The notes under the pieces were generated by a model. It was not told where the DNA came from. It saw only the letters and a list, made by a program, of their open reading frames with translations, and ran no database searches. This document shows positions 6,367 through 12,003 of a stretch of DNA of 12,221 nt, in pieces. Positions within the stretch are counted from its first letter, which is position 1, and the number at the start of each line of letters is the position of its first letter. Both the position numbers and the translations under genes were made by a program. This DNA comes from Candidatus Omnitrophota bacterium. GTDB taxonomy: Bacteria > Omnitrophota > Gorgyraeia > 2-01-FULL-45-10. Location of the stretch: contig JAUYDB010000006.1 of the NCBI GenBank assembly GCA_030691985.1, forward strand, positions 1 through 12,221, read 5' to 3'.

Positions 6367-6552
6367 CTACCAGCTTGCCTTAACCACACCGGGTATCTCA
6401 CCCCGTAAAGCCAGTTCCCTGAAGCATATCCGGCACATCTGGAACCGCCTGATAAAACCGCGGGGCCTTCCGCAAAGCTTGCACCTGTTATAGCGCCTCG
6501 CTTTGAATTTTGCCGGCCTTTGCTGCTTTATTATCAACGATGTCTTTGCCAT
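6367..6552 (-). CDS. rpsZ: Ribosomal protein S14, zinc-binding type Z (uS14)
   Basis: The 61-aa protein is the short, zinc-ribbon form of S14: C24, C27, C40 and C43 form two CxxC pairs around GRPRGFIRRFQM. The end is IPGVVKASW, the family C-terminus. The first ten residues, MAKTSLIIKQ, fit type-Z S14. S14 binds the 3' major domain of 16S rRNA in the small-subunit head. It sits in its usual place between rplE and rpsH. Its start ATG at 6552 has GAGG about 7 nt upstream, in the CTATAGAGG flank of the heptad tract before it. Confidence 0.97.
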   Translation of the reverse strand: MAKTSLIIKQQRPAKFKARRYNRCKLCGRPRGFIRRFQMCRICFRELALRGEIPGVVKASW

Positions 6553-6557
6553 ATTAT

Positions 6558-6598
6558 CCTCTATAGCCTCGTTTAGCGTTTAGCGTGTAGCGTATAGG
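6558..6598 (-). repeat. Single-arm heptad tract, rplE-rpsZ gap
   Basis: Three plus-strand TAGCGNN heptads (6574-6594) end in TAGG (6595-6598), the same tract end as at 8915-8918 and 10818-10821. The module CCTCTATAGC (6558-6567) is the shortened version of the Shine-Dalgarno flank and precedes rpsZ on the minus strand. No inverted arm is visible in the remaining gap up to 6636; that part is AT-rich with a small ATAAATATTTAT palindrome. It looks like a half-element. Confidence 0.78.
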
Positions 6599-6636
6599 AA
6601 AATAAATATTTATGGACATTTAACTGCCTATGGCTC

Positions 6637-7185
6637 CTATTTTTTCGCGAAAGGAAACCCTGCCAGCCTTAGAAGTTCGAATGCCTCAGGTTTATCCTTG
6701 GCTGTTGTAACCACGGTTATATCCATCCCGTAGGTCTTTACCACCTTATCAACATCTACTTCCGGGAATATCAGCTGCTCATTCAGGCCAAACGAGTAAT
6801 TACCGCTCCTATCGAAAGAATCCGGCGATAGGCCCCTGAAATCCCTGATTCGCGGTATCGCAACTGCTATAAGCCTATCCAGGAATTCATACATCATCGC
6901 GCGTCTTAGCGTAACCTTACAGCCTATGGCCGATCCCCGCCTTATCTTAAAATTGGCTATAGCTTTTTTGGCCTTTGTGACAACGGTTTTCTGGCCGGTT
7001 ATCATCGCTACCTCTCTTTGTGCGGCCTCAAGCAGCTTGATATCCTGCGTCGCTTCTCCGAGGCCGACATTCACAACAACTTTCTCAAGGCGCGGAACGG
7101 CCAGCTTATTCTTATAACCGAATTTCTTCATCATCTCAAGGATTATCTCGTTTCTGTATTTTTCCAACAACCTGGGAGTCTTCAT
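6637..7185 (-). CDS. rplE: Ribosomal protein L5 (uL5)
   Basis: The 182-aa protein has the L5 signatures: VPRLEKVVVNVGLGEA (49-64), TGQKTVVTKAKKAIANFKIR, GCKVTLR, and the segment RDFRGLSPDSFDRSGNYSFGLNEQLIFPEVD. L5 binds 5S rRNA with L18 and touches S13 through bridge B1b. Length is normal. ATG 7185 lies 3 nt after the rplX stop, with AGAGGT about 10 nt upstream inside rplX, so translation is probably coupled. Confidence 0.98.
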   Translation of the reverse strand: MKTPRLLEKYRNEIILEMMKKFGYKNKLAVPRLEKVVVNVGLGEATQDIKLLEAAQREVAMITGQKTVVTKAKKAIANFKIRRGSAIGCKVTLRRAMMYEFLDRLIAVAIPRIRDFRGLSPDSFDRSGNYSFGLNEQLIFPEVDVDKVVKTYGMDITVVTTAKDKPEAFELLRLAGFPFAKK

Positions 7186-7188
7186 ACG

Positions 7189-7500
7189 TTAGATTACCTC
7201 TTTGCATCTTTTGCAGTATCTGGATCTCGTGGCGTCTGCCAGCACATTTATGCCGACCCGCGTATGTTTCTTGCATTGCTTGCAAAATAGCGCCAGGTTT
7301 GATATATGTATCGGGCTTTCTTTCTGAACGATACCCCCCTGCTGATCGGACTTGGTCTTTCGCGAATGCTTCTTCACATAATTTACGCCTTCTACCAGGG
7401 CTCTATTATCCCGAGAAAAAATGCGAAACACCTTCCCCGTCTTTCCCCTGTCTCTTCCGGAAAGCACATATACAATATCGTTCTTCTTTATCTTATTCAC
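7189..7500 (-). CDS. rplX: Ribosomal protein L24 (uL24) with zinc-ribbon C-terminus
   Basis: The 103-aa protein starts with the KOW motif (KKNDIVYVLSGRDRGKTGKVFRI, residues 5-27). It ends with two CxxC pairs, C73/C76 and C96/C99, likely binding zinc; E. coli L24 lacks these. L24 starts large-subunit assembly by binding domain I of 23S rRNA at the tunnel exit. The start is GTG at 7500, with AAAGGTG upstream. It lies 15 nt after rplN and 3 nt before rplE. Confidence 0.97.
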   Translation of the reverse strand: MNKIKKNDIVYVLSGRDRGKTGKVFRIFSRDNRALVEGVNYVKKHSRKTKSDQQGGIVQKESPIHISNLALFCKQCKKHTRVGINVLADATRSRYCKRCKEVI

Positions 7501-7515
7501 CTTCGCACCTTTGCT

Positions 7516-7884
7516 TCATAACACCTCCGGCGCAAGCGATATTATCTTCATAAAATTTCTGTCTCGTAGTTCTCTCGCGACCGGACCAAATATTCTCGTT
7601 CCCCTGGGGTTTAACTGAAGGTCTATTATCACTACGGCATTTCTGTCGAAACGAAGCCTGCTTCCGTCTGGCCTGGTTATCGGATGCGCGGTCCTGACAA
7701 CTACAGCCTTAACAACCTCATGCGCTTTAACAATAGCGTCGGGGGAAGACTCCTTTATATTACAAGTTATTATATCACCTATGTTGGCATATCCCCTATT
7801 CTGCTTTCCTATCACGCCGATCATAGACGCGCGCCTGGCGCCGGTATTATCCGCCACATCCAATATCGATCGCATTCTTATCAT
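7516..7884 (-). CDS. rplN: Ribosomal protein L14 (uL14)
   Basis: The 122-aa protein is of family length and pattern: MIRMRSILDVADNTGARR, GDIITCNIKESSPD, KAVVVRTAHPITRPDGSRLRFDRNAVVII, and NPRGTRIFGPVARELRDRNFMKIISLAPEVL. L14 forms an intersubunit bridge and a binding site for assembly factors. The ATG at 7884 has GGTGA as a partial Shine-Dalgarno just upstream. The 41-nt gap to rpsQ carries the downstream part of a heptad palindrome. Confidence 0.98.
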   Translation of the reverse strand: MIRMRSILDVADNTGARRASMIGVIGKQNRGYANIGDIITCNIKESSPDAIVKAHEVVKAVVVRTAHPITRPDGSRLRFDRNAVVIIDLQLNPRGTRIFGPVARELRDRNFMKIISLAPEVL

Positions 7885-7907
7885 AAGTCACCAAACTCTT
7901 ATAATAT

Positions 7908-7946
7908 GTTGTGAGTAAAATATGCTCACTGCACACTACTCACAAC
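7908..7946 (-). repeat. Heptad palindrome overlapping the 3' end of rpsQ
   Basis: Arms GTTGTGAGTA (7908-7917) and TACTCACAAC (7937-7946) are perfect 10-bp inverted repeats. On the minus strand the upstream arm continues as three heptads of the type GTGAGTA or GTGTGCA (7923-7943). The repeat encodes the last six residues and the stop codon of rpsQ. This is the only tract with this heptad type in the window. Confidence 0.8.
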
Positions 7947-8255
7947 TTTTTTTTGCGGAAGGCCTTGATCACCGGAAATGGTTTCATTAGGCCCGCTTCC
8001 TTTTTTTACAACTTCCACAAGCCTCCACCTTTTCGTTTTGGAGATGGGCCTGGTCTCCTGTATTCTTACGGTATCGCCTTCCTTGGCCTTGCCTTCCTCG
8101 TCGTGGGCTTTAAACTTTGTGGCCTTCCTCATCAGTTTGTTATATACCGGATGGTGCGTCACCCTGTCTACACTGACGGTGATAGTCTTATCCATCTTGT
8201 CGCTGATTACTATTCCAATCCGCGTTTTACGCTTAGGCCTCTCTGTGCTTGGCAT
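7926..8255 (-). CDS. rpsQ: Ribosomal protein S17 (uS17) with C-terminal extension
   Basis: The 109-aa protein has the S17 OB-fold core, TRIGIVISDKMDKTITVSVDR (11-31), HPVYNKLMRKATKFKAHDE, GDTVRIQETRPISKTKRWRLVEVV (60-83). About 25 residues extend past the usual end (E. coli S17 is about 84 aa); the last ones, VVSSVQ, are encoded by a heptad repeat. S17 binds 16S rRNA helices 7 and 11 early in 30S assembly. The ATG at 8255 has AGGGAG at good spacing and lies 23 nt inside rpmC, an out-of-frame overlap. The order rpmC-rpsQ-rplN is standard. Confidence 0.96.
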   Translation of the reverse strand: MPSTERPKRKTRIGIVISDKMDKTITVSVDRVTHHPVYNKLMRKATKFKAHDEEGKAKEGDTVRIQETRPISKTKRWRLVEVVKKGSGPNETISGDQGLPQKKVVSSVQ

Positions 8256-8442
8256 CGGATTTCTCCCTTATGACGGTTTCGCATCTGGCAATGTCCTTCC
8301 TGGCTTCATTTATTCTATGGGGTTTCTCGATCCTGCCGGCCTTTGCCTCTGTCCTGAGATCAAAAAGCTCCTTCTTCAAGGCCCCCACCTTCTGCATTAT
8401 CTCATCGACCGTCATGTTCCTTAACTCGTTGGCCTTTATCAC
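8233..8442 (-). CDS. rpmC: Ribosomal protein L29 (uL29)
   Basis: The 69-aa protein shows the L29 pattern of two long helices: MIKANELRNMTVDEIMQKV, then LKKELFDLRTEAKAGRIEKP, then RINEARKDIARCETVIREK. L29 sits at the tunnel exit near L23, where SRP and trigger factor dock. The start is GTG at 8442, overlapping the rplP stop as GTGA; the upstream GAGGG is somewhat distant, so coupling is likely. The 3' end overlaps rpsQ by 23 nt. Confidence 0.96.
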   Translation of the reverse strand: MIKANELRNMTVDEIMQKVGALKKELFDLRTEAKAGRIEKPHRINEARKDIARCETVIREKSDAKHREA

Positions 8443-8858
8443 GTGTGTTTGGCCCTCGATATGAATTTTGTCCTGAGCGGTATCTTATGCGCTGCTACTC
8501 TCATGCATTCTTTCGCGATCTCAAGCGGGACGCCATCCATTTCAAACAGGATCTTCCCTCTCTTTATGACCGCAACCCAATGGCTCGGATCGCCTTTCCC
8601 TTTTCCCATCCTGGTCTCGGCAGGTTTCTTCGTGATCGGTTTATCCGGGAATATTCTTATCCACACTTTCCCGCCGCCTTTTAAGTTCCTCATGAGCGCG
8701 ACCCTTGCCGCCTCGATCTGCCTATCAGTAAAATACCCGTTTTCGAGAGATTTAAGCCCGAACTCGCCAAAAGCGAGATTCGCCCCTCTAGAAGAGGTTC
8801 CCCGACGCTTCCCCTTCTGGACTTTCCTGAATTTTACTCTCTTAGGCATCAGTGCCAT
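8439..8858 (-). CDS. rplP: Ribosomal protein L16 (uL16)
   Basis: The 139-aa protein has L16 signatures: MPKRVKFRKVQKGKRRG (4-20), LAFGEFGLKSLENGYFTDRQIEAARVA, KVWIRIFPDKPITKKPAETRMGKGKG (64-89) and IPLRTKFI near the end. L16 organises the A-site tRNA region of the 50S subunit. The ATG at 8858 (MALMPKR) is preferred over the ATG three codons later because AGAGGA lies 7 nt before it. The stop overlaps the rpmC start. The 164-nt gap to rpsC upstream holds a three-block heptad repeat. Confidence 0.97.
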   Translation of the reverse strand: MALMPKRVKFRKVQKGKRRGTSSRGANLAFGEFGLKSLENGYFTDRQIEAARVALMRNLKGGGKVWIRIFPDKPITKKPAETRMGKGKGDPSHWVAVIKRGKILFEMDGVPLEIAKECMRVAAHKIPLRTKFISRAKHT

Positions 8859-8893
8859 TTTTCTATCCTCTTAAATAACATCTGCAACTAGTT

Positions 8894-9006
8894 TAGCGGT
8901 TAGCATATAGCGTGTAGGAAAAACGAAAACTGTGCGCTATCCGCTAAACACTAAAAAAGTATCGCCTTACTGCCACTATGCGCTATACGCTACCCGCTAA
9001 ACGCTA
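8894..9006 (-). repeat. Three-block heptad repeat in the rpsC-rplP gap
   Basis: The 164-nt gap (8859-9022) has one direct TAGCGNN block (8894-8918, ending TAGG) and two inverted blocks (8933-8953 with three heptads, 8975-9006 with four). Either inverted block can pair with the direct block, so two alternative hairpins are possible in the transcript. The 5' flank on the minus strand is TAGAGTCAGCCAACAAG, whose TAG is the rpsC stop codon, almost identical to the flank after rplB. No Shine-Dalgarno module of the CTATAACGAGG type is present here; rplP uses AGAGGA. Confidence 0.87.
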
Positions 9007-9022
9007 TACTTGTTGGCTGACT

Positions 9023-9667
9023 CTACTCCCTGGCCTTATCCAGCACCTTGTCGCCTTTATAGATCCACACCTTTATGCCTATCAATCCATATGTGGTCAA
9101 TGCCTCGGCAAAACCATAGTCTACGTCTGCCCTTAATGTCTGAGCGGGGATCGACCCGACCCGGTACATTTCGTCACGCGCTATTTCAGCGCCGCCAAGC
9201 CGTCCGGAACATCCGATCTTCACCCCGCGCGCGCCGCCATCCAAAGCGTTCTGGACAGCCCTCTTCATAGCGCGTTTATGCGGTATGCGTTTTTCTATCT
9301 GAAACTCTATGTTCTCGGCGACCAGTTGCGCATCCAAATTCGCGTTCTTTATCTCCTTTATATCTATCAAGACCTCCTTGCCGGCGATCGATCGAAGTTC
9401 TTCTTTTAGCTTTTCTATTTCTGCGCCGCGCCTTCCTATTATAATCCCGGGCCTTGCCGTGTAAATCAAAACCCTCACCTTATCGCTGGCACGTTCAACC
9501 TCAACCTTTGACACCGCCGCGCTCGACAGGGCTTTTTTAATAAACTTCTTTATCTTGAGGTCCTCCAATAGAAGCTTCGGAAACTCTTTCTTCTTGGCAA
9601 ACCATCGAGACTTCCAATCATAAATGTAACCCACTCTAAACCCATACGGATGAACTTTTTGACCCAT
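9023..9667 (-). CDS. rpsC: Ribosomal protein S3 (uS3)
   Basis: The 214-aa protein begins MGQKVHPYGFRVG, has the KH domain loop GIIIGRRGAEIEKL (74-87), and the C-terminal domain with IPHKRAMKRAVQNALDGGARGVKI, GRLGGAEIARDE and ADVDYGFAEALTTYGLIGIKVWIYKG. S3 lines the mRNA entry tunnel and has helicase-related roles. It starts at ATG 9667, 15 nt after rplV, with a weak GGCGGG upstream. Its TAG stop is the first part of the TAGAGTC flank of the following heptad tract. Confidence 0.98.
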   Translation of the reverse strand: MGQKVHPYGFRVGYIYDWKSRWFAKKKEFPKLLLEDLKIKKFIKKALSSAAVSKVEVERASDKVRVLIYTARPGIIIGRRGAEIEKLKEELRSIAGKEVLIDIKEIKNANLDAQLVAENIEFQIEKRIPHKRAMKRAVQNALDGGARGVKIGCSGRLGGAEIARDEMYRVGSIPAQTLRADVDYGFAEALTTYGLIGIKVWIYKGDKVLDKARE

Positions 9668-9682
9668 TTTACCCGCCTGTCC

Positions 9683-10159
9683 TTATTTTTTTTGATCTTC
9701 TGGCTTCGGCAGCTCGATCGCCTTAGACCTTTTGGGCTTGTACCCCTTTTGACCGTGCTCTTTAACCCTTGTCCTTATACGATGCTCTTTACCCTTAAGA
9801 TTCACCGTTTCCGCCACGGGCTTTTTTATCACATCCAATTCAAGCGTAATGTGGCAAGTCCTTTTCTTTATCATGGCGGCTCTACCCATCGATGCCGCCC
9901 TGTATCGTTTCAGCATCGGCCCGCCGCTTGCCACCATATTCGATATATAAAGATCCGATGTGACAACATCATGCTGTATACGCTTGGCATTGGCTATCGC
10001 GGACTTTAATAAATCTATCGCGTACCCGGACGCGCGCTTCTTCACGCTGGCCAGTACAGCCATAGCATACTCCGCCCTTTCGCCCTTTATAAGAGGTATA
10101 ATCTGCCGGAATTTCCTCGGCGTGATCCTTGCATAACGCAAACTCGCTTTGGCAATCAT
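9683..10159 (-). CDS. rplV: Ribosomal protein L22 (uL22) with basic C-terminal extension
   Basis: The core (about 1-112) matches L22: RYARITPRKFRQIIPLIKGERA, LKSAIANAKR, the tunnel hairpin region SGGPMLKRYRAASMGRAAMIKKRTCHITLELD. Some 46 further residues, lysine- and arginine-rich (LKGKEHRIRTRVKEHGQKGY and on), have no counterpart in 110-aa E. coli L22; similar tails occur in some bacteria. L22 lines the exit tunnel with its beta hairpin. The ATG at 10159 has AGGGACAG upstream at a somewhat long spacing. A 302-nt gap with the second structured repeat separates it from rpsS. Confidence 0.96.
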   Translation of the reverse strand: MIAKASLRYARITPRKFRQIIPLIKGERAEYAMAVLASVKKRASGYAIDLLKSAIANAKRIQHDVVTSDLYISNMVASGGPMLKRYRAASMGRAAMIKKRTCHITLELDVIKKPVAETVNLKGKEHRIRTRVKEHGQKGYKPKRSKAIELPKPEDQKK

Positions 10160-10230
10160 GTCATTCTGTCCCTATTCTCTTCCATCAAATCTTTCATCTC
10201 ACACAGTGCCAAATGCCAGCTTGATCCGCT

Positions 10231-10407
10231 TGAATGGCCTTATGGCCATGGGGGTTGAGCCGTATAAATTTTGTTTACGACGCGCTACCACGAAACGTTT
10301 ATGACCGTTATATTCACAGCGGCTGTAAAGCTTAACTCAATAAAACTAAAAGGATTATTCCTTGAAAAACAAAATTAGGCGAAGCCCCCTGGCCATAAGG
10401 CCAAGAG
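10231..10407. repeat. Structured repeat element, copy 2 (rpsS-rplV gap)
   Basis: This 177-nt copy lies in the 302-nt rpsS-rplV gap. Terminal arms 10236-10248 and 10390-10402 are complementary over 13 bp, followed by GGGGG/CCCCC and the same GA/GA mismatch and AATTTTGTT/AACAAAATT stem as copy 1 (519-694). The left half aligns without gaps to copy 1, with ATGACCGTTATAT invariant; the part before the right arm is variable. The arm sequence differs from copy 1 at two positions, both compensated. On the minus strand a short GGC-TTC-GCC stem followed by a T-rich run (about 10366-10385) is weakly terminator-like. The family is not recognised. Confidence 0.8.
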
Positions 10408-10429
10408 TGGCATAGAGCCGGTCAATCTG

Positions 10430-10461
10430 CCCCCTCGGGGTGGGATGAAAAATTTTCATCC
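10430..10461 (-). other. Palindromes directly after the rpsS stop
   Basis: A perfect palindrome, GGATGAAAA/TTTTCATCC with a 1-nt centre (10443-10461), touches the rpsS stop codon (10462-10464). Next to it is a GC hairpin, CCCC-CTC-GGGG (10430-10440). Together they could stabilise the rpsS 3' end or form the outer part of the structured repeat element, since a related TGAAAAATTTC stretch lies in the same place after map (704-715). A role is not shown. Confidence 0.55.
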
Positions 10462-10746
10462 TTACGTCTTGTCCATTGATACTTCTGTCGCGGCGCCGTG
10501 TTTTTTAAATATCCGGGTCGGGGCGAACTCACCGAGCTTATGGCCCACCATGTTTTCGGTTATATAGACCGGGATAAATTTCTTTCCGTTATGAACAGAC
10601 AGGGTGACGCCGACAAAATCCGGCGTTACAGTCGATCGCCTTGACCAGGTCTTTAAAGGTTTTTTATCTCCCGCCATAACAAGCTTCTGAACTTTCATCA
10701 AAAGCTTCTCATCAATATACGGACCTTTTTTTGTGGATCTAGACAT
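10462..10746 (-). CDS. rpsS: Ribosomal protein S19 (uS19)
   Basis: The 94-aa protein is a standard S19: MSRSTKKGPYIDEKLL, KTWSRRSTVTPDFVGVTLSVHNGKKFIPVYITENMVGHKLGEFAPTRIFKKHGA. S19 lies in the 30S head near the A-site finger and pairs with S13. ATG 10746 has a near-perfect AAAGGAG Shine-Dalgarno with 5-nt spacing. It sits between rplB and rplV as usual, but is separated from rplV by 302 nt instead of the normal few bases. Confidence 0.98.
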   Translation of the reverse strand: MSRSTKKGPYIDEKLLMKVQKLVMAGDKKPLKTWSRRSTVTPDFVGVTLSVHNGKKFIPVYITENMVGHKLGEFAPTRIFKKHGAATEVSMDKT

Positions 10747-10789
10747 GTCGCTCCTTTGCTACCTTAATTTTGTGCGTTTCGATGATTTT

Positions 10790-10873
10790 TAGCGTATAGC
10801 GGATAGCGTTTAGCGTTTAGGAAAATCGTTCGACTTACTATACGCTACACGCTATACGCTAACCGCTAAACTT
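10790..10873 (-). repeat. Heptad-repeat hairpin in the rplB-rpsS gap
   Basis: This is the clearest example in the window. A plus-strand block of four TAGCGNN heptads (10790-10817, ending TAGG 10818-10821) faces an inverted block of four (10841-10868), with a 19-nt spacer. Both arms stay in 7-bp register. The minus-strand 5' flank, TAGAGTCAGACAACAAG (10871-10887), begins with the rplB stop codon and is nearly the same as that after rpsC. The rest of the 138-nt gap up to rpsS is the ribosome-binding site and AT-rich sequence. Confidence 0.9.
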
Positions 10874-10884
10874 GTTGTCTGACT

Positions 10885-11706
10885 CTATTTTCTTCTCTTC
10901 AGTATATACTTGCTGGACCACTTCTTCTTTCTTCTCGTCTTAAGCCCCTTTGCGCATTGCCCCCATGGGGAGCGCGGCAAACCACCGCTCGCCTTTCCTT
11001 CTCCTCCGCCCATCGGGTGGTCGTGCGGGTTCTTTGCGACTCCCCGCGAATAAGGCCTGATGCCCATCCAGCGAGACCTTCCGGCCTTACCTATAGAGAT
11101 GGTTTCATGCTCTATGTTACCTACCTGGCCGACAGTAGCCACACACTCTTTATTTATCAATCTGATCTCGCCGCTGGGAAGCTTTACATGCGCGTAGTTA
11201 CCCTCTTTTGCCATTATGACGCATGAATTTCCTGCCGAACGCGCGATCTTCGCGCCCGCCCCTTTCTTAAGCTCGACGCTATGTATGGGGATGCCCGCCG
11301 GTATGTTTTCTAAAGTTGTCGTGTTGCCAACCTTTATTTCGGCAGTTTTACTAGAGATAATCTCGTCGTTCACGCTCAAGCCCACCGGCGCGATAATATA
11401 CCGTTTCTCGTTATCAGCGTACTGTATAAGAGCAAGCCTCGCGGACCTGTTGGGGTCGTACTCTATTGCCACCACCTTCGCCGGCATGTCAAGTTTATCG
11501 CGGTTAAAATCTATGATACGAATCATCTTCTTATGCCCGCCGCCGCGGTGCCTTGAGGTAATCCTGCCCCGGTTGTTTCTGCCGCCGGTTCTCTTCCTGG
11601 GCACAAGAAGCCTCTTCTCAGGCCTGTCCTTGGTAAGCTCTTCAAAATTTGAAATGGCAGCCCATCTCAATCCGCTTGTCGTGGGCTTGAATTTTTTTAT
11701 TCCCAT
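10885..11706 (-). CDS. rplB: Ribosomal protein L2 (uL2)
   Basis: The 273-aa protein is full length. The N-terminal part has TGGRNNRGRITSRHRGGGHKK (40-60), followed by the SH3-like domains with ALIQYADNEKRYIIAP and the C-terminal RGVAKNPHDHPMGGGEGK (221-238). H230 lines up with the histidine of E. coli L2 tied to peptidyl transfer. The usual HPH is HPM here, a variant also seen in Bacteroidetes. L2 is a core 50S protein near the peptidyl transferase centre. ATG 11706 has no clear Shine-Dalgarno; it lies 18 nt after rplW and may be coupled to it. Confidence 0.98.
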   Translation of the reverse strand: MGIKKFKPTTSGLRWAAISNFEELTKDRPEKRLLVPRKRTGGRNNRGRITSRHRGGGHKKMIRIIDFNRDKLDMPAKVVAIEYDPNRSARLALIQYADNEKRYIIAPVGLSVNDEIISSKTAEIKVGNTTTLENIPAGIPIHSVELKKGAGAKIARSAGNSCVIMAKEGNYAHVKLPSGEIRLINKECVATVGQVGNIEHETISIGKAGRSRWMGIRPYSRGVAKNPHDHPMGGGEGKASGGLPRSPWGQCAKGLKTRRKKKWSSKYILKRRK

Positions 11707-11724
11707 AAATTTTATCTGTCCGCG

Positions 11725-12003
11725 CTACGTGACATCGATCTTGTTTCCCTCTTTAAGCGTCACAATTGCCTTCTTCCAATCCGGAGTATATCCGACAGCA
11801 AATCTTACCCTCTTTGACTTTCCTCTCATCATAACTGTATTTACGCTATCGACCTTTACCTTGTATATATCCTCTATCGAGTTTCTGATCTCGATCTTAT
11901 TCGATTTTTTATCGACCAGGAAAAGGTATTTATTCTGCGGCATTAGCATCGCGCCTTTTTCGGTCCGGATCATGCCTTTAACAATATCATGAGGATTCCT
12001 CAT
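11725..12003 (-). CDS. rplW: Ribosomal protein L23 (uL23)
   Basis: The 92-aa protein has the L23 pattern: DIVKGMIRTEKGAML, NKYLFLVDKKSNKIEIRNSIEDIYKVKVDSVNTVMMRGKSKRV, ending KKAIVTLKEGNKIDV. L23 at the tunnel exit docks trigger factor and SRP. The ATG at 12003 overlaps the rplD stop by 4 bp (ATGA), and GAAGGAG lies at correct spacing inside rplD. Confidence 0.97.
   Translation of the reverse strand: MRNPHDIVKGMIRTEKGAMLMPQNKYLFLVDKKSNKIEIRNSIEDIYKVKVDSVNTVMMRGKSKRVRFAVGYTPDWKKAIVTLKEGNKIDVT

Noticed and set aside
10160..10461. A hidden gene in the 302-nt rpsS-rplV gap
   Set aside because: No minus-strand frame with a plausible start and length was seen; the space is filled by the structured repeat and palindromes.
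1..10873. CRISPR array interpretation of the repeated intergenic tracts
   Set aside because: The repeats are degenerate 7-bp units in inverted pairs scattered over separate gaps, with no regular repeat-spacer layout and no cas genes.
11216..11992. Plus-strand frame of 258 codons opposite rplB and rplW
   Set aside because: It is wholly antisense to two intact ribosomal genes; its hydrophobic look is a shadow of their basic coding strand.
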